From contig JAUQWO010000031.1 of NCBI GenBank assembly GCA_030835135.1, positions 1-47,771 on the forward strand: a stretch of DNA of 47,771 nt. The letters are read 5' to 3'. How positions within the stretch are numbered: position 1 is the first letter of the stretch; the number at the start of each line of letters is the position of its first letter. This stretch comes from Bacteroidota bacterium. GTDB lineage: Bacteria; Bacteroidota; Ignavibacteria; UBA10030; UBA6906. Position numbers and translations under genes: made by a program. Positions 8,962 through 18,431 of the stretch are shown here, piece after piece. The notes under the pieces are model-generated. The model saw only the letters and a program-made list of their open reading frames with translations. It did not search any database and was not told where the DNA came from.

Positions 8962-10352
8962 GTCTTATCGTCATGAAGTTCGGCGGCACCTCCGTGGAAA
9001 GCGCGGAGGCCATGCACCGCGTCCGGGATATCATCCGGAACAGCCCGGGTGCGTCCACCTGTGTCGTTCTCTCTGCCTGCTCCGGCATCACAAATCAGCT
9101 CCTGCGTACCGGCAAAGTGGCAGCGGAGGGGAACGCCGAGGAGGCCGCGGGCATTGTCCGCGCCATCATCACCCGCCACACCGGGATCATGGAAGAGCTT
9201 CTCCCCCCGGAGAAGCGCACGGAAGTGCAGGCGGCGATCGATGTCTGGTCGCGTGAGTTGCTTGCCCTCGTCCGGGGCATCAGCATCCTGGGCGAACTCA
9301 CCCACCGGTCGCTGGACATCCTCGCATCCTACGGGGAGCGCCTCTCAACGCTCATTTTCGAGGCGTACCTTCGTCACGACGGCACCCCCTCGGTCCTGGT
9401 GGATGCGCGCACGTTCATGATCACCAACGCCCAGTTCACCAGGGCCATCCCCGACCTCGTGGCCACGGCGGAGCGCCTGCAGCAGATCGTCCGCCCGCTG
9501 CTGATCAGTGGCAAGGTCGTGGTGACCCAGGGCTTCATCGGATCCACGCCCACGGGGATCACCACCACCATCGGACGCGGCGGCTCCGACCACTCCGCGG
9601 CGCTCGTGGGTGCGCTGCTGGATGCCGGCGAGATCCAGATCTGGACCGATGTGGACGGCATCCTCACGGCCGACCCTTCGATCATCAAGAATGCGCGGCG
9701 CATCCGGATCATGTCGTTCCGTGAGGCATCCGAGCTCGCCTATTTCGGCGCGCGGGTCCTGCACCCGGAGACGATCCTCCCCGCGATCGAAAAGAACATC
9801 CCGGTCCTGGTGCTCAACTCGCGCCGGCCATCGTCACCCGGCACGCGCATTGTCGCCCGCCCGGACACAGCCCAGCATTGCACGGTCAAATCGGTCGCGT
9901 ACAAGGAGAACATCTCCCTGATCAGCATCGTCTCCACGCGCATGTTCATGGCCCATGGGTTTCTGGAGAACATCTTCGATGTCTTCCACAAGTACCGTAC
10001 CGTCGTCCACACGGTGGCCACATCCGACGTCAGCGTGTCGGTGACGGTGAACGATGTCTCCCACCTCGCCGAGATCCTGGAAGAACTCCGCCAGTTCTCC
10101 ACCGTCACGGTGGACAGCGGCAAAGCGATCGTGTGCGTGGTGGGTGATAATCTGCGCAACAGCATCGGTGTGGCCGCGCGCATCCTGTTGCCGCTCAGCC
10201 GCCTCAATGTGAACATCAACATGATCTCCCAGGGAGCGTCGGAGATCAATCTGAGCTTTGTGATCGACGAGAGCAATGTCCCGACCGCGGTACAGGCATT
10301 GCATGCGGAATTCTTTGACAACGGTAACGTGGACCCGGAGATCTTTGACTGA
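8958..10352 (+). CDS. lysC: Aspartate kinase, monofunctional
   Basis: 464 residues. Phosphorylates aspartate at the head of the aspartate amino acid family. MKFGGTS at 6-12, GERLST near 131, TIGRGGSDHSA near 207 and TDVDGILTADP near 231 are the kinase motifs. The C-terminal 150 residues form two ACT domains (SISLISIVSTRM-like start near 315), so allosteric control by lysine, threonine or SAM is possible. There is no homoserine dehydrogenase domain. Placement under the SAM riboswitch suggests this isozyme serves methionine synthesis; other isozymes may exist elsewhere. Starts within the metX stop (ATGA). Confidence 0.93.
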
Positions 10353-11374
10353 TGGAAGCGAACGGCTATACAGTGATCGTTGCCGGTGCGACCGGCATGG
10401 TGGGACGGACCATGATGCAGGTCCTGGAGGAACGGCGTTTCCCCGTCGGGAAGCTCATCCCGCTCGCATCGGCCCGTTCGGCCGGACACACGGTGACATT
10501 CCGGGGACAGGAGATCGCCGTCCAGGAATTGTCCGAGGCATCGCTCCGCGATGCGCACGCCGAGGTCGCCCTCTTCTCGGCCGGCGCTTCGGTGAGCCGC
10601 ACATACTCACCCATCGCGGCGAAGTACGGCACGGTGGTCATCGATAACAGCAGCGCGTTCCGCACGGACCCGGAGATCCCGCTCGTGGTCCCCGAGGTGA
10701 ATCCCGGTGCCCTCACGCGCCACCACGGCATCATCGCCAATCCGAACTGCTCCACGATCCAGATGGTGGTGGCCCTGAAGCCGCTCCACGATGCATTCAG
10801 GATCACGCGCATCGTCGTGGCCACGTATCAGTCCGTCACCGGAGCCGGGCAGCGGGGCTATGAGCAGCTCATGGCGGAGATGCGTGGTGAGACCGTGCAG
10901 CCACCGAAGTTCCCCCATCCGATCGCGCTGAACCTGATCCCGCACATCGATGAGTTCGAAGCGGATGGGTACACGAAAGAAGAGATCAAGATGATGCGGG
11001 AAACCGTGAAGATCATGGAAGACCCGTCGATCAGGGTCAATGCCACGTGTGTCCGGGTGCCTGTCGTGGGCGGACACAGCGAGGCGGTCACGATCGAGTG
11101 CGCGCGCCCCCTCACGCTGGCGGCCGCGCGCGACTTGCTCCTGACCGCGCCAGGGGTTATCTTGCAGGACGACCCCTCGCAGAAGCACTACCCCATGCCC
11201 CGGAACGCCAAAGGCAAGGACGAGGTGTTCGTTGGGCGGCTCCGTCTGGATCCGACCGTTCCCAACGGACTCTCGCTGTGGATCGTATCGGACAACCTGC
11301 GAAAGGGGGCGGCCACCAACGCCGTCCAGATCGCCGAAGCCATGGCCGCACAGGGCCTGCTCCGGAGACCCTGA
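10352..11374 (+). CDS. asd: Aspartate-semialdehyde dehydrogenase
   Basis: 340 residues; the start shares one base with the lysC stop (TGATG). Reduces aspartyl phosphate to aspartate semialdehyde with NADPH. GATGMVG at 12-18 binds the nucleotide; NPNCSTIQ at 130-137 contains the catalytic C133; VVGGHSEA near 235 holds the catalytic histidine. Length and motifs fit the bacterial Asd family well. Last gene of the riboswitch operon. No U-tract terminator is visible in the 150 nt that follow, only a weak CCCCCG/CGGGGG pairing at 11382-11414. Confidence 0.95.
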   Translation: MEANGYTVIVAGATGMVGRTMMQVLEERRFPVGKLIPLASARSAGHTVTFRGQEIAVQELSEASLRDAHAEVALFSAGASVSRTYSPIAAKYGTVVIDNSSAFRTDPEIPLVVPEVNPGALTRHHGIIANPNCSTIQMVVALKPLHDAFRITRIVVATYQSVTGAGQRGYEQLMAEMRGETVQPPKFPHPIALNLIPHIDEFEADGYTKEEIKMMRETVKIMEDPSIRVNATCVRVPVVGGHSEAVTIECARPLTLAAARDLLLTAPGVILQDDPSQKHYPMPRNAKGKDEVFVGRLRLDPTVPNGLSLWIVSDNLRKGAATNAVQIAEAMAAQGLLRRP

Positions 11375-11524
11375 CGGCTCTCCCCCGCAGGCCCGAGCGG
11401 TACCGGATCGGGGGAACATCCGAGTCAGGATCGCTGTTCACATGGCGGGGGCGTAGTGAGGCTCCCGCCTGCACCACCTGTTCAAGCCATCACCCATTCC
11501 CTCACACCAGACAGGAGAAACCCC

Positions 11525-11758
11525 ATGCCTCCTCACCCCGGATCCGATGGTCCCATCGATTTTTCCGATGTGACCAGCGGCGCGACAACGTCCGGCGAAC
11601 CGCGGACGTACGTGGTCAAATCGGGCGACTCGCTTTCCAAGATCGCCAAGGTGATGTACAATGATGCCAAGCAGTGGAAGAAGATCTACGAGGCGAACAA
11701 GGACCAGATCAAGAATCCGGATCTGATCCGTCCCGGACAGAAATTCATCATCCCCTAA
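11525..11758 (+). CDS. Small LysM-domain protein
   Basis: 77 residues from the ATG at 11525 (AGGAG upstream). Residues 28-77 form one LysM domain: YVVKSGDSLSKIAK, then a NDAKQWKKIYEAN helix and IRPGQKFIIP. LysM binds peptidoglycan or related N-acetylglucosamine polymers. The N-terminal 25 residues are polar and there is no signal peptide, as in YgaU-type stress proteins. Short gap to the next lipoprotein gene. Confidence 0.85.
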   Translation: MPPHPGSDGPIDFSDVTSGATTSGEPRTYVVKSGDSLSKIAKVMYNDAKQWKKIYEANKDQIKNPDLIRPGQKFIIP

Positions 11759-11787
11759 CCACGTTGTCTCTCACAGAAGGTGATGCT

Positions 11788-12237
11788 ATGACCCGCTCAC
11801 TCGTATTCCTCATGATCATCGCCCTCACGGCGACGGTCGCATTCGTTGGTTGCGGCAAGAAGGAAGAACCGAAGCCCGTTGTGCAGGAAGCTCCGCCACC
11901 GCCGCCGGCACCCTCCGTCGCGGACGTGGTCCTCGCGAAGGGATTCGATGCCTCATGGAATGCAGTAGACCCCACCACCGTGTTCACGCCGAAGGACCGG
12001 ATCAACGTGCTCGTCAAGACCGCGAATGCCCTGCCGGGGAACAGCGTGGTGGCGACATGGTGGTATGTGAAGACGAACCAGGTGATCAAGTCGGATACCA
12101 TCGCTCTCCGCGAGGCCGGCGCGAACAACACGCAATTCTTCATTGAGCGGGCGAAGGGATGGCCGACGGGCGAGTATCGCGTCGACGTCACCCTCAATGG
12201 TGGTGCACCGCGTTCAACGGCGTTCCAGGTACACTGA
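11788..12237 (+). CDS. Lipoprotein of unknown function
   Basis: 149 residues, ATG with AGAAGG upstream. Hydrophobic signal at 4-20 and a lipobox FVGC with C22 as the lipidated residue. A proline-rich linker follows (APPPPPAP near 39-46), then a domain of about 95 residues with beta-sandwich character (TANALPGNSVVATWWYVK, then GEYRVDVTLNGG near the end), similar in pattern to small Ig-like or DUF-type extracellular domains. It is probably an outer-membrane-anchored periplasmic protein. A strong hairpin lies just after the stop. Confidence 0.75.
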   Translation: MTRSLVFLMIIALTATVAFVGCGKKEEPKPVVQEAPPPPPAPSVADVVLAKGFDASWNAVDPTTVFTPKDRINVLVKTANALPGNSVVATWWYVKTNQVIKSDTIALREAGANNTQFFIERAKGWPTGEYRVDVTLNGGAPRSTAFQVH

Positions 12238-12247
12238 TGCGCGTTCC

Positions 12248-12295
12248 TCTCCGTCCGTCCCGGTGCAGGGGACGGACGGAGATCTCACCATTTTT
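12248..12295 (+). terminator. Hairpin with trailing T-run after the lipoprotein gene
   Basis: TCTCCGTCCGTCCC (12248-12261) pairs with GGGACGGACGGAGA (12269-12282), a 14-bp perfect stem with a 7-nt loop. A T5 run (12291-12295) begins 8 nt later. A likely terminator or 3'-end stabiliser between the lipoprotein and DUF937 genes. Confidence 0.6.
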
Positions 12296-12312
12296 CGACG
12301 GGAGTATATGAC

Positions 12313-12900
12313 ATGAGTGCATTGCTTGAGATCCTCGCCGGATCACTCGGTCGCGGCGCGGTCGACCAGATCAGCGCAAAACTCGGACTCAATCCGAATA
12401 CCACCGGCCGCATCGTGCAGGCCGCGATCCCGTTACTCGTCGGCGCCCTCGCCCGGAATTCATCATCGGACTCCGGTGCGACCGCTCTGCAGAGCGCGCT
12501 GAGCAAGGACCATGACGGTTCGGTGCTGGAGGATGTCCTCGGATTCCTCGGGTCCTCGCAACAGGGGCCGGGCGCAGGCATCCTGCGCCACGTGCTTGGC
12601 GATCAGCGTTCCGATGTGCAGTCCACCATCGGCTCCGCTGCCGGCGTGGATGGCGCGCAGGCTGGCCAGGTGCTCGAGATGCTCGCCCCGCTGGTGATGG
12701 GTGCCCTCGGGAAGAAGTCGGCGCAGGAAGGCCTCGATGCCGGCGGCCTGTCGCAGTTCCTTCAGGGTGAGGCGAAGGCGGTGCAGCAGCCACAACCGGA
12801 CCTGATGGGTTCACTCCTGGGGATGCTCGATCAGAACAAGGACGGCAACGTGGTGGATGATGTGGGCAGTCTGCTCGGCAAGTTGCTGAACAACAGGTGA
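12313..12900 (+). CDS. DUF937 (YidB-like) protein with an EF-hand-like loop
   Basis: 195 residues. The pattern LLEILAGSLGRGAVDQISAK, then NTTGRIVQAAIPLLVGALARN and APLVMGALGKKSAQEG, with repeated glycine- and leucine-rich helices, fits the DUF937/YidB family, whose function is not known. Near the C-terminus DQNKDGNVVDDV has the D-x-N-x-D-G-x-V-x-D spacing of a calcium-binding EF-hand or dockerin loop, often seen in this family. No signal peptide is visible. Confidence 0.8.
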   Translation: MSALLEILAGSLGRGAVDQISAKLGLNPNTTGRIVQAAIPLLVGALARNSSSDSGATALQSALSKDHDGSVLEDVLGFLGSSQQGPGAGILRHVLGDQRSDVQSTIGSAAGVDGAQAGQVLEMLAPLVMGALGKKSAQEGLDAGGLSQFLQGEAKAVQQPQPDLMGSLLGMLDQNKDGNVVDDVGSLLGKLLNNR

Positions 12901-12918
12901 TCAGGAAGGGTCCGATCG

Positions 12919-13500
12919 GTGGAAACAGCGCTGAGCATGGCACTTGGCATCGCCCTGAGCGCAGCGGCGGGGTTCCGGGTCTTCGTCCCCCTTCTCGCAC
13001 TGAGCATTGCCGGCTACACGGATATCGTTCACCTCACGCCGGGGTTCGCGTGGATCGGAACGATCCCATCGATGATCGCCTTCGGCACGGCAACGATCGC
13101 TGAGGTGGCGGCGTACTATGTCCCGTGGGTGGACAACGCGCTCGACACGATCGCGGCACCGGCTGCGGTCATCGCCGGCACGGTGATCTCGGCATCGGTG
13201 ATCACGGACCTGCCGCCGCTGGTCCGCTGGTCGCTCGCGCTCATGGGCGGCGGTGGCATCGCAGGGATCCTGCAGGGGGCCACGGCATTCCTCCGCCTCA
13301 AATCGTCCACGCTCACCGCGGGCCTCGGCAATCCGGCCCTGGCGACCATGGAGCTGGGCGGCTCCGTCATCACGGTGATCATGGGGATCCTGGTGCCGGC
13401 GATCGCGGCGGGAGTCATGGCATTGCTGGCGATCGGGGTGTTCCTCGTGGCGCGCCGACTTCTGTTCCGCAGGCCGGCGCGCGGGGCAAACGCAGCATAG
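12919..13500 (+). CDS. DUF4126 integral membrane protein
   Basis: 193 residues with a GTG start, preceded by AGGAAGGG. Strongly hydrophobic with about five membrane segments. The N-terminal ALGIALSAAAGFRVFVPLL and the central WVDNALDTIAAPAAVIAGT match what I know of the DUF4126 family. No function is known. The stop codon is directly adjacent to the stop of the convergent M48 gene with no space for a terminator. Confidence 0.8.
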   Translation: METALSMALGIALSAAAGFRVFVPLLALSIAGYTDIVHLTPGFAWIGTIPSMIAFGTATIAEVAAYYVPWVDNALDTIAAPAAVIAGTVISASVITDLPPLVRWSLALMGGGGIAGILQGATAFLRLKSSTLTAGLGNPALATMELGGSVITVIMGILVPAIAAGVMALLAIGVFLVARRLLFRRPARGANAA

Positions 13501-14307
13501 CTACTTCTTGTAGTACTTCATCGCTTCGGGGATGAGATTCGTCAGATTGTTGATGCGGGTCTCATCCGACGGATGGGTGCTCATGAATTCCGGCGGTGCC
13601 TGCCCGCCACTGGCGGCGGACATCCGCTGCCAGAACGAGACCGCTTCGTGCGGGTCGTAGCCGGCCATCGCCATGAAGACCAATCCGAGGTGGTCCGCTT
13701 CGCTCTCCTGTGTCCTGCTGAACGGCAACAGCGCACCATACTGCGCCCCCACCCCGTAGACCGTCATCCACAGATTCTTCGTTTCCTCCGGCTTCTTCGC
13801 CAGCGCCGCCGAGAGCGCGGCGGCACCATACTGGGCGAGGAGCCCCTGGCTCATGCGTTCATTCCCGTGCTCGGCGATCGCATGGGCGACCTCGTGACCC
13901 ATGACCACGGCGATCCCCGTCTCGGTCTTCGTGACCGGCAGGATGCCCGTATAGAACACGACCTTCCCGCCGGGCATGCACCACGCATTCACCTCGTTGC
14001 TTTCCACGAGGTTGAATTCCCACTTGTACTCCTTCAAGGCGTCGCCATACCCGTTCTGCTGCATGTAGGTCTCGACGGCATGCTGGATCTTTGCGCCGAC
14101 GGCGCGCACCATGGCGGTCTGCTGTTGGTTCGTGCTCAGCTTATTCGACTTCAGGAACTCGCCGTACTCCTGATAGCTCATGCCGAGCATCTCCCCCGAG
14201 GGGATGAGACTGAGCTGCTTCCGTCCGGTGAGGGGCACGGTACTGCACGCCACAATGATCAGGGCAAGCAGGGTGACGACGAGAACGCCTTTCGTGAACA
14301 CGCGCAT
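13501..14307 (-). CDS. M48-family metallopeptidase lipoprotein
   Basis: 268 residues from the ATG at 14307, chosen for its AAGGAGA site and because the signal then starts properly. A signal segment ends in the lipobox IVAC, so it is probably an outer-membrane lipoprotein. The zinc motif HEVAHAIAEH and the downstream ESEADHLG (third ligand) are both present, and STHPSDETRINNL near the C-terminus is typical of the periplasmic M48 peptidases LoiP/YcaL. Likely role: turnover of misfolded or misassembled envelope proteins. Confidence 0.92.
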   Translation of the reverse strand: MRVFTKGVLVVTLLALIIVACSTVPLTGRKQLSLIPSGEMLGMSYQEYGEFLKSNKLSTNQQQTAMVRAVGAKIQHAVETYMQQNGYGDALKEYKWEFNLVESNEVNAWCMPGGKVVFYTGILPVTKTETGIAVVMGHEVAHAIAEHGNERMSQGLLAQYGAAALSAALAKKPEETKNLWMTVYGVGAQYGALLPFSRTQESEADHLGLVFMAMAGYDPHEAVSFWQRMSAASGGQAPPEFMSTHPSDETRINNLTNLIPEAMKYYKK

Positions 14308-14336
14308 GAGATGGTCTCCTTGTTCCATCGCCGCGA

Positions 14337-14948
14337 CTACTCGGTCAGATGGAGCTTCTTGAGTTTGGGTTGGATGACGAATCGGCAATACGGAGCATCA
14401 GGGTGGTTGCGGAAGTAGTCCTGATGGTAAGTTTCCGCCGGATAGAACACATCGAGATCCCGGATCTCTGTCACGATCGGGTCATCGAAGTCCTTCTGGG
14501 CGGCAGCGCGCGACCTCTCCGCCGCCGCGCGTTGTGCGGGCGAATGGACGAAGATCGCCGAGCGATATTGCGTGCCGTGATCTGCGCCCTGCCTGTTCAA
14601 TGTCGTCGGGTCGTGCGCATGCCAGAACATGTCCAGCAGCTTCTCATACGTTATCTTCTTCGGGTCGAACGTTATCTCGGCGACTTCCGCATGGCCTGTC
14701 GTCCCGGTGCTCACCTGCTCATACGTCGGATCCTTGACTTGCCCGCCGGCGTAGCCGGCCATCACCGCCTGGACCCCATCGAGGCGTTCAAAGACCGCTT
14801 CCACGCACCAGAAACAGCCCGCACCAAACGTCGCTTTTTCCATGGCCCCATGCCCCGTTGGTTGCCCCGGTACCTGCACTGGGAGGACCAGGATCGCAAG
14901 GATACAGATCAGTGTTTTCATACACCTGTAACACCTGTCCGTGGTCAT
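14337..14948 (-). CDS. msrA: Peptide-methionine (S)-S-oxide reductase, exported
   Basis: 203 residues if it starts at 14948, where ATG overlaps the preceding stop (ATGA); a second ATG at 14921 would start directly at the signal segment MKTLICILAILVLP. GAGCFWCVEAVF carries the catalytic cysteine; the HAEVAEI, GADHGTQYRSAIF and YHQDYF blocks complete the MsrA family pattern. The leader suggests a periplasmic enzyme repairing oxidised methionine in envelope proteins, fitting its neighbour, the M48 protease. Confidence 0.93.
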   Translation of the reverse strand: MTTDRCYRCMKTLICILAILVLPVQVPGQPTGHGAMEKATFGAGCFWCVEAVFERLDGVQAVMAGYAGGQVKDPTYEQVSTGTTGHAEVAEITFDPKKITYEKLLDMFWHAHDPTTLNRQGADHGTQYRSAIFVHSPAQRAAAERSRAAAQKDFDDPIVTEIRDLDVFYPAETYHQDYFRNHPDAPYCRFVIQPKLKKLHLTE

Positions 14949-15775
14949 GAGTTCATCGTACGGAAACAGGACACGGCCTCATTGGGCTCATGCCGGTGGG
15001 TTTCCAGAACGCGAACGCCTTCCGCACCGTGGTCGCGCAGGGCGAGCGCCATCGACTCCACCGCACGGGCGTTGGTATTGCAGTCCTTGCTGACGTGCGC
15101 GAGCATCACGGCCTCGGGATAGAACGAGGAGGCCGCGAGAATGTCGCGCACGAGTTTCCCGGATTGCTCATTGGAAAGATGCCCGATCGTCCGGATACGG
15201 TCCTTCAGCCAGTCCGGCCGCGATGAGGCAGCAAGCATCACGGGGTCGTGGTTCGATTCGACGACGAGAACGTGGGAATTCGCGCAATGGGCCGCGAGGC
15301 CATCCGGCACATACCCGAGATCCGTCGCGATCGTCGCCTTCGCGCTGCCGGTGAGGGAATCCAGATGCACCGCATACGCGAAGCACCCTCCCGGCGCATC
15401 GTGGGGGACCGGGAACGCATTCACGAGGAAGGGACCAATCTCGGTGCTCACGGTGCGCATCGACCGGAGGAGCGGGGTCCCTTGTACCTTCCGCACATCG
15501 CGACACTGTTCGGCAAGCACCTGAAGGATCGAAGGCGGTGCATGGACCGGGATCCGCAGGGCAAGGAATCCGACGAGCGTTTGCGGCAGGACATGGTCCG
15601 CATGGGCGTGGGTGATCACCACGCCTTCCACCTCCCGCAGCGTGAGGCCGAGGGGCCGCAAATGCCGGCTGATGTACCGCTGGCTGAATCCGCAGTCGAC
15701 GAGCAAGGCACGGTGCTCTTCCCAGATCACCGTGCAATTGCCGGCACTCGAACTCCCGAGGACACACACGTGCAT
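14945..15775 (-). CDS. Metallo-beta-lactamase-fold hydrolase, YycJ/WalJ-like
   Basis: 276 residues. ITHAHADH near 55-62 is the HxHxDH metal motif; VESNHD near 172 and LAHVSKDCN near 225 supply further ligands. Length and the opening VLGSSSAGNCTVI match the YycJ/WalJ subgroup of single-domain MBL hydrolases, proposed to be 5' exonucleases involved in repair or cell wall coordination. GGAG lies about 9 nt upstream of the start. Overlaps msrA by ATGA. Confidence 0.88.
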   Translation of the reverse strand: MHVCVLGSSSAGNCTVIWEEHRALLVDCGFSQRYISRHLRPLGLTLREVEGVVITHAHADHVLPQTLVGFLALRIPVHAPPSILQVLAEQCRDVRKVQGTPLLRSMRTVSTEIGPFLVNAFPVPHDAPGGCFAYAVHLDSLTGSAKATIATDLGYVPDGLAAHCANSHVLVVESNHDPVMLAASSRPDWLKDRIRTIGHLSNEQSGKLVRDILAASSFYPEAVMLAHVSKDCNTNARAVESMALALRDHGAEGVRVLETHRHEPNEAVSCFRTMNS

Positions 15776-15814
15776 CAGCGTGCACTCCGGACGACGATGC
15801 TACCACCGGACGGC

Positions 15815-16195
15815 TTACGCGCCACGCTGACCTCCCCGCCGTGGCGCCTGGAAACTCGGCCCACGGGCACCCTGTCCACGCGCACCCCCGCGCGCACCGC
15901 CCTCGGTCTTCTTCCCGTGCCCGCTCACACCAGCGTGATGCTTGTCGTCCGACTTGGGCTCGGTGATGTCCTTCAGCGAGAGCGGGTAGTCGGTCAACTT
16001 CGTCCCATGCAGGCCTTCGATCGCCTTCTTTCCCTGTTCGTCGTCCGCGATCTCGACCTCGGCGAAGCCGGTCGGCTTACCGGTCACGCGGTCCAGATCG
16101 ATGCGCGTGGAAGCCAGTGGTCCATACGGCTTGAACAGGTCCGCAAGCTTCTTTTCGTCGATCTCCCGTGGAAGATTGGCAACATGGATATGCAT
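15815..16195 (-). CDS. RNA-binding protein with one RRM domain and a glycine/arginine-rich tail
   Basis: 126 residues, AGGAG upstream. Residues 1-78 form an RRM: HIHVANLP (RNP2) and GFAEVEIAD (RNP1-like, with the first aromatic position lost to G-F-A). The tail from 88 is rich in Gly, Arg and Lys (GGARGGARGQGARG), as in cold-inducible small RRM proteins of cyanobacteria and FCB bacteria. Possible RNA chaperone. Confidence 0.9.
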   Translation of the reverse strand: MHIHVANLPREIDEKKLADLFKPYGPLASTRIDLDRVTGKPTGFAEVEIADDEQGKKAIEGLHGTKLTDYPLSLKDITEPKSDDKHHAGVSGHGKKTEGGARGGARGQGARGPSFQAPRRGGQRGA

Positions 16196-16231
16196 ACGTG
16201 TACTCCTGTGTTGAACGTAGAAAGGACCGCT

Positions 16232-16960
16232 TCAGCTCTTTTCTGCGGGCGGATCCGGCAGTTTGACCGGTGGCGGGGCGTAGCCCACGACCGAGCCGGC
16301 CCGTACCCTTGCAAGATACGGAGAAATCGTCGTCCCCGGTAGTGTCCTGACGTTATCCTCGATCCGGACAGGCCCGATCCCGGTGCCCGCTCCTATGGTA
16401 CAGTGTGCGCCGATCTCAATCAAGCCATACCTGAACTTTCCACAACCCTCGTAGGCATGGACCGTCAGCCGGCTGAACGCGCCGATCAAGGTGTTATCCC
16501 CGACGAACACCAGCTCGGGACGGTAGTGGTCCAGCCAGACCATCTGCATGATCTCAACGTTCTTCCCGATGTGAGCCCCCATCCAGCGGTACAGCTTGTT
16601 CTTGAGCGGGGTCCCCTTCATGAAGAACGAAATGCCCACCTGGAACAAGACAAGGATGCGCCGGCCGAAGGGCAGATTGATCTGACGCCAGTTGATCGCA
16701 TTCGGCTCTTCGGGAGCACCGAGTCCCGAGAAGGTGTAGTACCGCTGCCCCGTGCTCAGGTACGCATGCAGGCGTTCGGCTCCCTCCGCCGTCGCGGGAT
16801 CCAGCGTCGCAATATCCACGCCCTTCCCATTCGCGGTCTTCGAAATGTGGATGGTTCTCCCCTTCTTGCGGGCGAGCCGCAAGGCGCGGATGATCATATC
16901 GGTGGTCACATCGCGCATGATCCGGTCGGGGTCCGGCAGGCGCTCATCATGCGATGTCAT
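16232..16960 (-). CDS. Hexapeptide-repeat (left-handed beta-helix) acyltransferase-like protein
   Basis: 242 residues. The C-terminal part (about 135-225) shows hexapeptide periodicity: VGDNTLIGAFSRLTVH, IEIGAHCTIGAGTGIG, VRIEDNVRTLPGTTI. The N-terminal half has a helical segment and a WMGAHIGKN stretch. Such folds are usually acetyl- or acyl-CoA transferases acting on sugars or cell envelope precursors. It overlaps the nuclease gene by 14 nt, so it shares its mRNA. Substrate not evident. Confidence 0.75.
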   Translation of the reverse strand: MTSHDERLPDPDRIMRDVTTDMIIRALRLARKKGRTIHISKTANGKGVDIATLDPATAEGAERLHAYLSTGQRYYTFSGLGAPEEPNAINWRQINLPFGRRILVLFQVGISFFMKGTPLKNKLYRWMGAHIGKNVEIMQMVWLDHYRPELVFVGDNTLIGAFSRLTVHAYEGCGKFRYGLIEIGAHCTIGAGTGIGPVRIEDNVRTLPGTTISPYLARVRAGSVVGYAPPPVKLPDPPAEKS

Positions 16961-18431
16961 ACGGGTCTTCCTCGCTGTGCTCCGCCGCGATCGTCTCCGG
17001 CTGCCATGCGAACAGTTCCGGTTCGTCCATCATGCCCCCGGGAACAGGCATGAGGTTCTTCCGGTTCGATGGTTGGGAGAGATAGCGCAACAGGATCTTG
17101 TACGTATCATAATCGAATCGCACGGCCTTCGAACGCTGCACCAGTTCCATATCGCCCCCGGATCGGGCAGAACCGACCAGACACCAGTTGTCGACGAAGA
17201 ACACCTCGACATCGCCGCCACCCGGATCCATCTCTTTGATCGCGACGGTCCCTCTGAACGGCCACGCGACCACGCGGCGGCGGCTGAAGGCGGTCTCGAC
17301 GCGGTGATTGTACGCCGCCGCCGGCTCCTCCCCCACACAGGCGCCGTGACACTGATGCAGGTGATACGCGAAACACGCCCCCTTCGATCGCTCCAGTCCC
17401 AGCAGTTTCGAACACAGGTCGTGCTCCTGCATCGCCGTGTGCAGGAATTCCTCCGCCTGCTTGCGCGACTTGAAGACCGCCATGATCGTTGCGCTGTCGT
17501 CCGCGGCGATCGACTCGGTCTCCTCGAGCTTCACGCTCAGATATCCCTGCGCACTTGTCGATCCACGGGCAAGCAGGATCCGCCGGGTCCGGCGCGACAT
17601 CACGTTGTAGATCGGGTGCAGATCCTTGATGAGGGACGATTCCAGCAGCAATGCCCCCAGCTCGCCGGGTGTCGGACGTGTTTCGATCCGGACGACGCTC
17701 CGGCTGAGTTCCATTTCCTTGACCGACCGTGTATCGGCGGAGAAGTGGCTCAGTACCCGTGTCCGGATGTTCTTGCTCTTCCCGACATACAGCAGTTCGC
17801 CCTTCGCCCCATAGAACAGGTACACGCCACAACAGTCAGGGATCTTCTTCACATCCGCGCGGTCGATATGCGGCGGCAGCCGCATGTCCTTCACCACGTG
17901 CTTGTACGCACCGGACAGACGTTCCTCCGGTTCATGTTCACGGAGATACTCCAGGAAGGCGAGGACAGCACGCGCGTCGCCCAGCGCCCGGTGGCGCGCG
18001 GGGCATGCGAGACCATACCGCTCGATGATGCTGCCGAGATCATGGCGGCGGTGTTCCGGAAAGAGCCGCCGGGAGAGCTTCATGGTGCACAGACTGCGCG
18101 GTGTGAACGAGCGGCCGACGCGGGCGAATTCCTGCTTGAGGAACCCCTCATCGAATCGCGCGTTGTGCGCCACGAAGATGGCGCCCTCCAGCAGCTTCGC
18201 CACCTCCCGCGAGATCTCGGAGAACACGGGCGCTCCGACGACGTCACGGTTCGAGATCCCCGTGAGTTGTTCGATCATGGGATGGATATAACACTCGGGG
18301 TTCACCAACGATTCATACACGCGTTTCACCTTCCCACGTTCCACGCGGATGATCCCGATCTCGATGATGCGTCCGTACGTCGCACTCGTTCCCGTGGTCT
18401 CGAGGTCCACGATCGCCATTGGCGCGTTCAT
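16947..18431 (-). CDS. DnaQ-like exonuclease fused to GIY-YIG (Cho/UvrC N-terminal) nuclease
   Basis: 494 residues. Residues 5-170 are a DEDDh exonuclease: VDLETTG at 8-14, HNARFDEGFL near 108 and HRALGDARA near 148. Residues from about 195 hold a GIY-YIG domain (CGVYLFYGAKGELLYVGKS) like that of UvrC and the UvrC homologue Cho. The fusion exists in other bacteria (for example actinobacterial DnaQ-Cho) and should cut and trim damaged DNA. There is no UvrB-binding or helix-hairpin-helix part typical of full UvrC. It overlaps dinB by ATGA, linking incision/trimming to lesion bypass synthesis. Confidence 0.9.
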   Translation of the reverse strand: MNAPMAIVDLETTGTSATYGRIIEIGIIRVERGKVKRVYESLVNPECYIHPMIEQLTGISNRDVVGAPVFSEISREVAKLLEGAIFVAHNARFDEGFLKQEFARVGRSFTPRSLCTMKLSRRLFPEHRRHDLGSIIERYGLACPARHRALGDARAVLAFLEYLREHEPEERLSGAYKHVVKDMRLPPHIDRADVKKIPDCCGVYLFYGAKGELLYVGKSKNIRTRVLSHFSADTRSVKEMELSRSVVRIETRPTPGELGALLLESSLIKDLHPIYNVMSRRTRRILLARGSTSAQGYLSVKLEETESIAADDSATIMAVFKSRKQAEEFLHTAMQEHDLCSKLLGLERSKGACFAYHLHQCHGACVGEEPAAAYNHRVETAFSRRRVVAWPFRGTVAIKEMDPGGGDVEVFFVDNWCLVGSARSGGDMELVQRSKAVRFDYDTYKILLRYLSQPSNRKNLMPVPGGMMDEPELFAWQPETIAAEHSEEDPYDIA

